Assembly: GCF_916858655.1 (NCBI RefSeq)
Contig: NZ_CAKASL010000001.1
Location: 1,550,001 to 1,614,000 of the forward strand
Length of the DNA: 64,000 bases
DNA from: Aeromicrobium sp. Leaf350
GTDB taxonomy: Bacteria; Actinomycetota; Actinomycetes; Propionibacteriales; Nocardioidaceae
Reading direction: 5' to 3'
In this document: positions 55,564 to 63,453 of the stretch, in pieces
Layout: each line of letters begins with the position of its first letter
Numbering within the stretch: the stretch's first letter is position 1
Notes under the pieces: model-generated
The model's database searches: none
What the model was told of the DNA's origin: nothing
Seen by the model: the letters and a program-made list of their open reading frames with translations, nothing else
Translations under genes and position numbers: made by a program

Positions 55564-56226
55564 CTGGATCTGGCCGCGGCCGACGTGTCGAGCACGACGG
55601 AGGTCGACGGGCTCGCCGGCGTCATGGTCGACCTCATGGACAAGCTGGGCCTCGCCGGCGCTGCGATCGCCGTGGGCCTGGACAACCTGTTCCCGCCGAT
55701 CCCCAGCGAGATCGTCCTGCCGATCGCCGGCTTCGCGGCCAGTCAGGGCATCTTCTCCCTCGAGGGGGCGCTCTTCGCGACGACGGCCGGCTCGGTCATC
55801 GGTGCGGTGGTCCTGTACTGGCTCGGCCGCGCGTTCGGCCGCGAGCGGTCGATGTGGGTCTTCGAGAAGACGCCGCTGCTGAAGGTCTCCGACCTGGAGC
55901 GCACCGAGGCCTGGTTCGCGAAGCACGGCTCCAAGGCGGTCTTCTTCGGCCGGATGGTGCCGATCTTCCGCAGCGTCATCTCGCTGCCGGCCGGGGTCGA
56001 GAAGATGAACTTCGGGCTGTTCCTCGCCCTCACCACCGCGGGCAGCCTGATCTGGAACTCGATCTTCGTGATCGCCGGCTACCGCCTCGGCTCGGACTGG
56101 GAGAAGGTCGAGCCCTACGCCGACCTGTTCCAGAGGGTCGTCATCGTCGCCGTCCTGGTCGTCGTGATCACCTTCGTGGTGGTGCGTCTGCGCGGCCGGC
56201 GCCGCACCGACGACGCCGCGGCCTGA
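55555..56226 (+). CDS. DedA family membrane protein
   Basis: 223-residue polytopic membrane protein of the DedA/VTT superfamily, linked to lipid carrier or phospholipid flipping. The hallmark is NLFPPIPSEIVLPIAGFAASQG, then the re-entrant region FFGRMVPIFRSVISLPAGVEKMNF and NSIFVIAGYRLG. GTG 55555 is supported by a -10 box 7 nt upstream. ATG 55624 is an alternative that fits usual DedA lengths better. The divergent neighbour is a cell-wall-type lipoprotein gene. Confidence 0.9.
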   Translation: MTLLDLAAADVSSTTEVDGLAGVMVDLMDKLGLAGAAIAVGLDNLFPPIPSEIVLPIAGFAASQGIFSLEGALFATTAGSVIGAVVLYWLGRAFGRERSMWVFEKTPLLKVSDLERTEAWFAKHGSKAVFFGRMVPIFRSVISLPAGVEKMNFGLFLALTTAGSLIWNSIFVIAGYRLGSDWEKVEPYADLFQRVVIVAVLVVVITFVVVRLRGRRRTDDAAA

Positions 56227-56243
56227 CGAGCCGACCACTCGCC

Positions 56244-57122
56244 GTGCGCGTCGTCTCCCTGCTGCCCTCGGCCACCGAGATCGTCTACGCCCTCGGGGCG
56301 CAGGACCGCCTCGTCGGCGTGACGTTCGAGTGCGACGAGCCGGCCTCGGCCCGCGCCGACCACCGCGTCATCGTGTCGGGACGCGACACCTCGGCGATGG
56401 ACGTCGCCGCGATCGACGCCTACGTGCGAGCCGAGCTCGCCGCGGGGCGTGACCTCTACACGCTCGACGAGGGCGCGATGGCCGACCTCGCGCCGGACGT
56501 GATCCTGACCCAGGACCTCTGCCGTGTGTGTGCCGTGCCCACCGGACAGGTCGACGCCGCACTGACCCACCTGCAGTGCCGAGCGGACGTCGTGACGCTC
56601 GACCCGATGACGCTCGACGACGTCGTCGCCTCGGTGCTGACGGTCGGCGACGCGCTCGGCTCGACCGACGAGGCGAGGCTCGTGACCACGCGCCTGCGTG
56701 AGCGTCTCGCGGCCGTCGCCGCCGCGGTGGCCAGACGCCCGCATCCGCGCGCGGCGGTCGTCGAGTGGGTCGACCCGCTCTTCACGGGCGGTCACTGGAT
56801 CCCCGACCAGGTGGCGGCCGCGGGCGGCATCCCCGTCGGGATGCACGCGGGCACCGCGTCCGGACCCGGCTCGTGGGACGCGCTCGCCGCGACCGAGCCG
56901 GAGGTGGTGCTCGTGGCGCCGTGCGGCTACGGCCTCGAGGGTGCCGCCGAGCAGGCGGAGGTGGTGGCCCGCCACCTCCCGAGCGCCCAGGTCTGGGCGA
57001 TCGACGGCAACGCGGTCGTCGTGCGTCCGGGCCCCCGCGTCGTCGACGGCGTCGAGGCGATCGCGTCGGTCCTGCACCCGGGCGCGGTGGCGGCGAGCGA
57101 CCTCGTGCGTCGCATCAGCTGA
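56244..57122 (+). CDS. cobalamin-binding-like (BtuF fold) protein without signal peptide
   Basis: 292-residue protein with the periplasmic-binding fold of BtuF-type proteins. It has VSLLPSATEIVYALGAQDRLVGVTFECDEP at the start, DLAPDVILTQDLCRVCAVP and ATEPEVVLVAPCGYGLE. No signal peptide or lipobox precedes the fold, and no permease gene is near, so it is probably a cytoplasmic member of this group, common in actinobacteria. The three-Cys patch (LCRVCAVP plus LQC) is a family trait. It starts at GTG 56244, 17 bp after dedA. Confidence 0.82.
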   Translation: MRVVSLLPSATEIVYALGAQDRLVGVTFECDEPASARADHRVIVSGRDTSAMDVAAIDAYVRAELAAGRDLYTLDEGAMADLAPDVILTQDLCRVCAVPTGQVDAALTHLQCRADVVTLDPMTLDDVVASVLTVGDALGSTDEARLVTTRLRERLAAVAAAVARRPHPRAAVVEWVDPLFTGGHWIPDQVAAAGGIPVGMHAGTASGPGSWDALAATEPEVVLVAPCGYGLEGAAEQAEVVARHLPSAQVWAIDGNAVVVRPGPRVVDGVEAIASVLHPGAVAASDLVRRIS

Positions 57123-57139
57123 CCCGGGTGGCTGAGGAG

Positions 57140-57175
57140 CCCCCTTCGAGGCTCGCAAGCTCGCACCTCAGGGGG
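57140..57175 (+). repeat. junction repeat copy
   Basis: CCCCCTTCGAGGCTCGCAAG to CACCTCAGGGGG, identical over about 33 bp to the copy at 28814-28848. It lies between the convergent BtuF-like and PaaX-like genes. Confidence 0.88.
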
Positions 57176-57186
57176 CGGTTGGGGGC

Positions 57187-57921
57187 TCAGGCGATCGCGA
57201 GGTCGCGGAGCTCGGCGCGGTAGTCGGCGTAGGCCGCCCGCAGCCGCGGGCCGGGCCAGTCGGCCGGCAGCAGCTCGCGCGGCAGCAGGGGGTCGTCCGC
57301 GAGATGGCGGACGACGTCGCTCGCGGCCCGGAGGCGCGCCGCCGGTTCGTGGGTGCCCTCCAGCGTGGACAGGAGTGCGTGTCCCTCCCGGGCCAGCGAG
57401 GCGAGGTCCCACAGCTCGGCCGCGAGCTCGTCGGCGGGGCCGTCCGGGCGGGCGTGGAAGGTGCGCACGACGAGCTCGTCGCCGACCGGCGAGGAACGGC
57501 GGAGGTTGGCGGGCCGCATCCACGTGCCCTCGCGCAGCTCGGCGAGGCGTGCCCGCACGAGCGTCTGACGCAGCGCCGCCCGTTCGGGGCCGGTGCGGCC
57601 GGCGACGACCACGACGGCCATCTCCCAGTCACCGTCCCAGGTGGTCTCGGCGTCCAGCACGCCCTCGTCCTGGCGGTGCTGACGCTCGACGAGCCGCTCG
57701 CCCAGGACGTAGTCACCGTCGGCCCGCTCGAGGTCGCCGGACGCGATCGCCCGGGTCAACGCCACCCGCAGCGTCGCGGCGGGCACGCCGAAGTGCTCGC
57801 CGGCGCGGGTCAGCTGGGCGGGGCTGAGGCGGGCGGGGTGCGCCCCGAGCAGCAGCGACAGGGCGACGGATCGTGCCGTCAGGGGTCGCGGGTCGGCAGC
57901 ACGCGGGTCGGGGACGCTCAT
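57187..57921 (-). CDS. PaaX-like transcriptional regulator
   Basis: 244-residue regulator with the PaaX architecture. An N-terminal winged helix (LTARSVALSLLLGAHPARLSPAQLTRAGEHFGVPAATLRVALTRAIASGDL) is followed by the PaaX middle domain (WEMAVVVVAGRTGPERAALRQTL) and a helical C-terminus (DDPLLPRELLPADWPGPRLRAAY). PaaX proteins repress aromatic or fatty acyl-CoA genes until bound by an acyl-CoA. The divergent crotonase and AidB-like genes are the likely targets. ATG 57921 is chosen. A GTG 9 bp upstream is possible. Confidence 0.88.
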   Translation of the reverse strand: MSVPDPRAADPRPLTARSVALSLLLGAHPARLSPAQLTRAGEHFGVPAATLRVALTRAIASGDLERADGDYVLGERLVERQHRQDEGVLDAETTWDGDWEMAVVVVAGRTGPERAALRQTLVRARLAELREGTWMRPANLRRSSPVGDELVVRTFHARPDGPADELAAELWDLASLAREGHALLSTLEGTHEPAARLRAASDVVRHLADDPLLPRELLPADWPGPRLRAAYADYRAELRDLAIA

Positions 57922-57949
57922 CGCGGTCACTGTCCCATGATTACAACTC

Positions 57950-57979
57950 TCGACACAACTGGTACAGATTGTGTAACGT
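57950..57979 (+). promoter_or_regulatory. crotonase promoter and candidate PaaX operator
   Basis: TCGACA (57950-57955), 18 bp, TAACGT (57974-57979), then 7 nt to ATG 57987, a strong leaderless promoter. ACACAA (57953-57958) and TTGTGT (57969-57974) form an inverted repeat with a 10-bp spacer inside it, a likely site for the divergent PaaX-like repressor. Confidence 0.6.
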
Positions 57980-57986
57980 GCCGCGC

Positions 57987-58949
57987 ATGGCAGACCTCGA
58001 CGCGACCGATGCAGCACCGTGGCGCCGCACGTCCGACGACCCGGTCGTGGACGGTGACGCGTCCAGCCGCTGGCAGGCCGAGCGCGAGTACCGCACGCTG
58101 ACCTACGAGGTCGACGGCCGCATCGCCCGGATCACCTTCGACCGGGCCGAGCAGGGCAACGCGATCACGCCGGACACGCCGCTCGACCTCGCGCACGCCG
58201 TCGAGCGCGCGGACCTCGACCCCCGCGTCCACGTGATCGTGGTGAGCGGCCGGGGCAAGGGCTTCTGCGGGGGCTACGACCTCGCCGCCTTCGCGGAGCA
58301 GGCCATCCCCAACCACGATCCCGAGCAGACCTGGGACCCGATGGTCGACTACGCGATGATGAGCCGCTTCACCCGCGGCTACGCGAGCCTGCTGCACGCC
58401 GACAAGCCGACCGTCGCCAAGATCCACGGGTTCTGCGTCGCCGGCGGCACCGACATCGCCCTGCACTGCGACCAGATCCTCATCGCGGCCGACGCCAAGA
58501 TCGGCTACCCGCCGACCCGCGTGTGGGGCGTCCCGAGCGCCGGCCTGTGGGCGCACCGTCTCGGCGACCAGCGGGCCAAGCGCCTCCTCCTGACGGGCGA
58601 CTCGCTGTCGGGCCGCGAGGCCCTGGAGTGGGGTCTCGCGATCGAGGCGCCCGAGCCCGAGGACCTCGACGCGCGCACCGAGCACCTGCTCGCGCGCATC
58701 GCCGCGATGCCGGTCAACCAGCTCATGATGGTCAAGCTCGCGCTCAACTCGGCACTCGTGGCCCAGGGCGTGGAGAACAGCCGCATGATCTCGACCGTCT
58801 TCGACGGCATCTCCCGCCACACGCGGGAGGGCTACTCGTTCGCGGCCCGGTCGATGGAGGTCGGATTCCGCCAGGCCGTCGCGGAGCGCGACGGGCCTCC
58901 GTTCGGCGATGCCGGACCGTCCACGAACAAGGGAGAGGACCCCCGATGA
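57987..58949 (+). CDS. crotonase/enoyl-CoA hydratase family protein
   Basis: 320-residue crotonase-fold enzyme. The oxyanion-hole stretches are VSGRGKGFCGGYDLAAF and KIHGFCVAGGTDIALHCDQILIAADAKIGYPPTRVWGVP. The usual first catalytic Glu of enoyl-CoA hydratase is not obvious (GGTDIALHCD), so the reaction may be isomerase-like or hydrolytic. An N-terminal extension of about 40 residues precedes the fold. The AidB-like gene overlaps its stop by four bases (ATGA), so the two form an operon controlled by the PaaX-like protein. Confidence 0.9.
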   Translation: MADLDATDAAPWRRTSDDPVVDGDASSRWQAEREYRTLTYEVDGRIARITFDRAEQGNAITPDTPLDLAHAVERADLDPRVHVIVVSGRGKGFCGGYDLAAFAEQAIPNHDPEQTWDPMVDYAMMSRFTRGYASLLHADKPTVAKIHGFCVAGGTDIALHCDQILIAADAKIGYPPTRVWGVPSAGLWAHRLGDQRAKRLLLTGDSLSGREALEWGLAIEAPEPEDLDARTEHLLARIAAMPVNQLMMVKLALNSALVAQGVENSRMISTVFDGISRHTREGYSFAARSMEVGFRQAVAERDGPPFGDAGPSTNKGEDPR

Positions 58950-60589
58950 CCACGTCGCACCAGACCCACGAGGTCCAGAACCAGGCACCGCCGCTGGTCG
59001 GCCACAGCACGGCCGACGACCCGGCGCTGCGCGAGGGCGTCGAGCGCGAGGGAGCCGGCTGGGCCCTGCCCGAGATCGACGAGCTCGGCCGCCTCGCGGG
59101 CACCGAGGAGGCCCGGTCGTGGGGCCGCCTCGCCGAGCGCGTGCCCCCGCGCCTGCACACGCACGACCGCTACGGGCACCGCATCGACGATGTCGAGTAC
59201 GTCCCCGAGTACCACCGGCTCATGGAGACGGCGGTCGGCCACGGGCTGCACGGCGCGCCCTGGGCCGACGACCGCGCCGGGGCGCACGTCGCCCGTGCCG
59301 CGAAGTTCATGGTGTGGTCGGTCGACGCGGGCCACGGGTGTCCCATCTCGATGACCTACGCCGCGATCCCGGCCCTTCGCGCGAACGCCGGACTCACGTC
59401 GCAGCTCGAGCCCCTGCTGACGAACCGCGAGTACGACCCGGTGCTCGCCGACCCGTTCACCAAGCGCGGCCTGATCGCCGGCATGTCGATGACCGAGAAG
59501 CAGGGCGGCTCCGACGTCCGCGCGAACACGACCACGGCCGCGCCGCAGTCGGACGGCACGCACACGCTGGTGGGCCACAAGTGGTTCACGTCCGCGCCGA
59601 TGTCGGACCTGTTCCTCACCCTGGCCCAGACCGAGAACGGCATCTCGTGCTTCGCGGTGCCGCGAGTGCTGCCCGGCGGAGAGCGCAACGCGATGCGCTT
59701 CATGCGGCTCAAGGACAAGCTCGGCAACCGCTCCAACGCGTCCTCCGAGATCGAGTACGACGGTGCGACCGGGTGGCTCGTCGGCGAGGAAGGTCGCGGG
59801 GTCCGCACCATCGTCGAGATGGTCAACATGACCCGCCTCGACTGCGTGATCGGCTCGTCCTCCGGCATGCGTACCGCGGTGGCGCAGGCGGCGCACCACG
59901 CCCGGCACCGCTCGGCCTTCGGCGAGAGGCTGATCGACCAGCCGGCGATGCGCAACGTCCTGGCCGACCTCCAGGTCGAGTCGGAGGCGGCGACCACGGC
60001 GATGCTGCGCCTCGCCGGCGCGAACGACCGGGCCATCCGCGGCGACGAGAGCGAGGCGGCCCTGCGTCGCATCGCGCTGGCCGTCACGAAGTACTACGTC
60101 TGCAAGCGCGCACCCATCGCCGCCGGCGAGGCGCTGGAGTGCCTCGGCGGCAACGGCTACATCGAGGACTTCGACCTCGCGCGCATCTATCGCGAGATGC
60201 CGCTGCTCTCGATCTGGGAGGGCTCGGGCAACGTCGCCGCCCTGGACGCGCTGCGGGCCCTCGCCCGCGAGCCGCACACGCTGGACGCCTTCTTCGCGGA
60301 GGCCGAGCTCGCCCGCGGCGTCGACGGCCGGTACGACGACGCCCTCGACCGGCTGGCGAAGGAGCTCACCTCCTTCGACGACATCCAGCTGCGGGCGCGT
60401 CGCGTGGTCGAGCAGATGGCGCTCGTGTTCCAGGGGTCGCAGCTGCTGCGGCACGCGCCGAGCGCCGTGGCCGACGCCTTCTGCGCCTCGCGACTGGACC
60501 GCGACTGGGGCGGCGCGTTCGGCACCCTGCCGACGGGGCTCGACCTCGCCCCGATCCTGGAGCGCACGCGCACCGGCTTCGACGACTGA
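58946..60589 (+). CDS. aidB: AidB-like acyl-CoA dehydrogenase family flavoprotein
   Basis: 547-residue flavoprotein resembling E. coli AidB (alkylation-response, isovaleryl-CoA dehydrogenase-like). The N-terminus THEVQNQAPPL, REGVEREGAGW and the long AidB-type first domain are present. Then follow GMSMTEKQGGSDVRANTT, RLKDKLGNRSNASSEIEYDG and the catalytic-region YREMPLLSIWEGSGN. AidB binds DNA and flavin in E. coli. The C-terminal domain here has Arg/Lys-poor stretches, so DNA binding is uncertain. The alternative is a plain acyl-CoA dehydrogenase acting with the crotonase encoded just upstream. Confidence 0.85.
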   Translation: MTTSHQTHEVQNQAPPLVGHSTADDPALREGVEREGAGWALPEIDELGRLAGTEEARSWGRLAERVPPRLHTHDRYGHRIDDVEYVPEYHRLMETAVGHGLHGAPWADDRAGAHVARAAKFMVWSVDAGHGCPISMTYAAIPALRANAGLTSQLEPLLTNREYDPVLADPFTKRGLIAGMSMTEKQGGSDVRANTTTAAPQSDGTHTLVGHKWFTSAPMSDLFLTLAQTENGISCFAVPRVLPGGERNAMRFMRLKDKLGNRSNASSEIEYDGATGWLVGEEGRGVRTIVEMVNMTRLDCVIGSSSGMRTAVAQAAHHARHRSAFGERLIDQPAMRNVLADLQVESEAATTAMLRLAGANDRAIRGDESEAALRRIALAVTKYYVCKRAPIAAGEALECLGGNGYIEDFDLARIYREMPLLSIWEGSGNVAALDALRALAREPHTLDAFFAEAELARGVDGRYDDALDRLAKELTSFDDIQLRARRVVEQMALVFQGSQLLRHAPSAVADAFCASRLDRDWGGAFGTLPTGLDLAPILERTRTGFDD

Positions 60590-60650
60590 GTTCGGGCGGA
60601 CGGAGCTCGTCGACTGTCGGGTCGTGGCACCGCGTCCTAGTCTCGGACTC

Positions 60651-62105
60651 ATGAGTGCTCACGACGCCCTGCCCGAGGTTCCCCAGCAGCTCTTCATCGG
60701 CGGGAGCTGGCGCGACGCGACCGGCGGCGGCACCTTCGCGGTGGAGGACCCGGCGAGCGGCGACGAGATCGCCCGCGTCGCCGACGCGACGGTCGAGGAC
60801 GGCGCGGCCGCTCTCGACGCGGCCGTGGCTGCGCAGAAGGACTGGGCTGCCACCCCGCCGCGCGACCGCGGCGAGATCCTGCGGCGCGCCTTCGAGATCG
60901 TGACCGAGCGCACCGACGAGCTCGCGACGATCATGACGCTCGAGATGGGCAAGCCGCTCTCGGAGAGCAGGGCCGAGATCGCCTACGGAGCCGAGTTCCT
61001 GCGCTGGTTCTCCGAGGAGGCCGTGCGCATCGCGGGCCGCTACTCCGTGGCCCCGAACGGTGCGACGCGCCTGCTCACCCTCAAGCAGCCCGTCGGCCCG
61101 GTGCTCGCGATCACTCCCTGGAACTTCCCGCTCGCGATGGGCACGCGCAAGATCGCGCCGGCGATCGCCGCCGGGTGCACCATCGTCGTGAAGCCCGCGG
61201 GCCTCACGCCGCTCACGATGCTGTGGCTCGCGCAGGTGCTGAAGGAGGCGGGGCTGCCCGACGGCGTGCTGAACGTCGTCACCACCAAGAGCACCGGCAA
61301 GGTCATGGGTCCGCTGATCGCCGATCCCCGGTTGCGCAAGCTGACCTTCACGGGGTCGACCGAGGTCGGTCGCTCCCTGGTCGAGCAGAGCGCCCAGGGC
61401 CTGCTCCGCGTCTCGATGGAGCTCGGCGGCAACGCCCCGTTCCTCGTCTTCGACGACGCCGACGTCGATGCCGCCGTCGACGGCGCGATGCTCGCCAAGA
61501 TGCGCAACATCGGCGAGGCCTGCACCGCCGCGAACCGGTTCATCGTGCACGAGTCCGTGGCCGAGGAGTTCTCCACCAAGCTCACCGAGCGCATGCAGGG
61601 CCTGAAGGTCGGTGCCGGTCTGGAGGACGGGGTCGACGTCGGCCCGCTCGTCGAGGAGGCCCAGCGCGACAAGGTCGCCCAGCTCGTCGCCGACGCGATC
61701 GGCAAGGGCGCGACGGTGCGCACCGGTGGCGTCGTGCCGGAGGGTCCGGGCTGGTTCTACCCGCCGACGGTGCTGACCGACGTGCCGCTCGAGGCCGACC
61801 TGCGCACCGAGGAGATCTTCGGTCCGGTCGCGCCGGTCTTCACGTTCACCGAGGAGGCCGACGCCATCGCGATGGCCAACGACACCGAGTACGGCCTCGT
61901 CGCGTACGCCTTCACCCGCGACCACGCCCGCGTGATCCGTGTGTACGAGGGCCTGGAGACCGGCATGGTCGGCATCAACCAGGGCATCGTCTCGAACCCG
62001 GCGGCGCCGTTCGGTGGCGTCAAGGCCTCCGGCTTCGGCCGCGAGGGCGGCACCGAGGGCATCGAGGAGTACCTCGAGACCAAGTACGTCGGCCTGGCGT
62101 TCTGA
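60651..62105 (+). CDS. gabD: NAD(P)-dependent succinate-semialdehyde-type dehydrogenase
   Basis: 484-residue aldehyde dehydrogenase. It has the cofactor region ITPWNFPLAMGTRKIAPAIAAGC and FTGSTEVGRSL, the catalytic Glu in MELGGNAPF and the Cys in NIGEACTAANRF, and ends FGREGGTEGIEEYLETKYVGL. The pattern (SRAEIAYGAEFLRWFSEEAVRI, FTREHAR-like FTRDHARVIRVYEGLETGMVGIN) is that of GabD-type succinate-semialdehyde dehydrogenases. No GABA transaminase is nearby. TAGTCT (60638-60643) lies 7 nt before ATG 60651, so the gene has its own leaderless promoter. Confidence 0.9.
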   Translation: MSAHDALPEVPQQLFIGGSWRDATGGGTFAVEDPASGDEIARVADATVEDGAAALDAAVAAQKDWAATPPRDRGEILRRAFEIVTERTDELATIMTLEMGKPLSESRAEIAYGAEFLRWFSEEAVRIAGRYSVAPNGATRLLTLKQPVGPVLAITPWNFPLAMGTRKIAPAIAAGCTIVVKPAGLTPLTMLWLAQVLKEAGLPDGVLNVVTTKSTGKVMGPLIADPRLRKLTFTGSTEVGRSLVEQSAQGLLRVSMELGGNAPFLVFDDADVDAAVDGAMLAKMRNIGEACTAANRFIVHESVAEEFSTKLTERMQGLKVGAGLEDGVDVGPLVEEAQRDKVAQLVADAIGKGATVRTGGVVPEGPGWFYPPTVLTDVPLEADLRTEEIFGPVAPVFTFTEEADAIAMANDTEYGLVAYAFTRDHARVIRVYEGLETGMVGINQGIVSNPAAPFGGVKASGFGREGGTEGIEEYLETKYVGLAF

Positions 62106-62119
62106 CGCACCGCCGACGA

Positions 62120-62165
62120 AGCTCGGGGGATCGTCGTCGTCATGACGACCGCAATCCCCGGAGCT
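62120..62165. terminator. bidirectional terminator-like hairpin
   Basis: AGCTCGGGGGATCGTCGTC (62120-62138) pairs imperfectly with GACGACCGCAATCCCCGGAGCT region (62144-62165). It lies between the convergent gabD and hypothetical genes. Confidence 0.5.
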
Positions 62166-62210
62166 GTGTCGATCCCGCGTCGAACGGGGCATGACCTCGA
62201 CGGAAACACC

Positions 62211-62777
62211 TCAGCGAAGGTCGTCGTCGGGATGGCTCGCCCCGGGGTCTGCCTTCGCCGCCCGGAACGCGCGATCTCCGAGGAGCACCGAGATGGCTGC
62301 TCGGCTCGAGCCAACACCCATCCAGTCGGGGTCGACATCGCTGCCCATGAACCACGTGTGGTCAGCCGGCCACGCGAGAGCTATCCGAGCCGATGACTCG
62401 GGACACCCGACAGCATCCCGCCACCCCGAGAGGTCGGCGATCGAACCCTCGAACAGGACGTACGTGCGGTGAGGGATCGAAAAGGTCCGGGGCGGCGGCA
62501 GTGAGGTGTCGGACCATCCGTCCCACAGGGCGAAGTAGCAGCGGCGGCGAGAGTTGGTCGTCTGCGCGAGCATCTCGAGCACCCCACGCTGCTGAGTGAT
62601 CTCGTCGAGAGTGGGGCGATGCCCAGGCTCGATGGCAGCGGTCGACCTCGACATGTAGGGAACGCGCGCGTACCCGGCAAGACCAGGTGGACCGAACCTG
62701 GAGATTCGCGACCAGTCGGCGGTCGCGTGGACGATCCAGTCTGCAGCGGACACGTCGTCGCACAGCGTCAGGCCCAT
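62211..62777 (-). CDS. hypothetical protein (188 aa)
   Basis: Soluble protein I do not recognise. Visible features are an N-terminal DDVSAADWIVHATADW, a Trp-rich centre (CYFALWDGWSDTS, TYVLFEGSIADLSGWRDAVG) and a C-terminal WPADHTWFMGSDVDPDWMGVGSS. TAACGT (62790-62785) lies 7 nt before ATG 62777, which supports that start. A GTG at 62786 is possible. Codon choice is less GC3-biased than in neighbours (more TCG/GCA/CGA/AGG-type codons), a possible sign of transfer. It lies alone between gabD and the NYN gene. Confidence 0.7.
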   Translation of the reverse strand: MGLTLCDDVSAADWIVHATADWSRISRFGPPGLAGYARVPYMSRSTAAIEPGHRPTLDEITQQRGVLEMLAQTTNSRRRCYFALWDGWSDTSLPPPRTFSIPHRTYVLFEGSIADLSGWRDAVGCPESSARIALAWPADHTWFMGSDVDPDWMGVGSSRAAISVLLGDRAFRAAKADPGASHPDDDLR

Positions 62778-62838
62778 CCGACGCACGTTATCGACAAGTT
62801 GGCGCCTGGTCGATCGTGGTGCGGCTCGCCGCGGCCCT

Positions 62839-63399
62839 CTACCCCAGGAACTGGGCGGGGTCGAACTCGTCGATCGGGATGACGCGCAGGCGCGGCAGCG
62901 TCTCGGTGAAGGCGTGGACGTCGTACTCCAGGTCGAAGACCTCGAGGCCCTGCGCCTGCAGCTCGGTGTAGCCGAGGTTGCGGAACTCGTTGAACGCCAG
63001 CAGGCCGGTGCGTCGCGTGCCGATGAGCGGCGCGAGCTGGGGGATGAAGTCGCCGTCGTTGCTGACGAGGACGACGTCGCCCTCGCGGCGGCCGATCTCC
63101 TCGAGGGTGCGCTGGATGCCGAGGTCGACGACCTTCTGGTCGGGCGCGCCCGACAGCGGCACCGGTGTGTAGCCGAGCGAGGTCAGCGCCTGCACGAACG
63201 GCATCGGGAGCTCGCCGTGCACGGCGAGGAAGAACAGGGCGGTGACGGGCTGGCCCCAGTGCTCCTCAGAGAACGTCAGCAGGCGGTCCCAGCGCGGGCG
63301 CTCCTGCGGCTGGGGGCGTCGACCGAGGATGGAGCCGCCGAGCGTCGCGTCGATGTTCTCGCCGTCGACGAGGAGGTACGTGCGCCCGGTGCTGTCCAT
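62839..63399 (-). CDS. NYN domain protein (PIN-like RNase fold)
   Basis: 186-residue protein with the NYN/LabA-like nuclease fold. The acidic active-site candidates are Asp in YLLVDGENIDATL, in QKVVDLGIQRTLEEIG and in VLVSNDGDFIPQLAPL. It lacks a partner toxin-antitoxin gene or RNA-binding domain. It probably cuts or processes RNA. TAGGCT lies 7 nt before ATG 63399, a likely leaderless start. Confidence 0.88.
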   Translation of the reverse strand: MDSTGRTYLLVDGENIDATLGGSILGRRPQPQERPRWDRLLTFSEEHWGQPVTALFFLAVHGELPMPFVQALTSLGYTPVPLSGAPDQKVVDLGIQRTLEEIGRREGDVVLVSNDGDFIPQLAPLIGTRRTGLLAFNEFRNLGYTELQAQGLEVFDLEYDVHAFTETLPRLRVIPIDEFDPAQFLG

Positions 63400-63453
63400 G
63401 CCCTCGAGCCTAACGCCGATCCGCTCACGATTCAGACCACCGGAAGGCCTGGC

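Noticed and set aside
53178..56243. Very long plus-strand frame (1314 codons) running into the BtuF-like gene
   Set aside because: Its upstream two-thirds are antisense to the CNB and lipoprotein genes or an out-of-frame reading of dedA. Only the part from GTG 56244 has a recognised fold.
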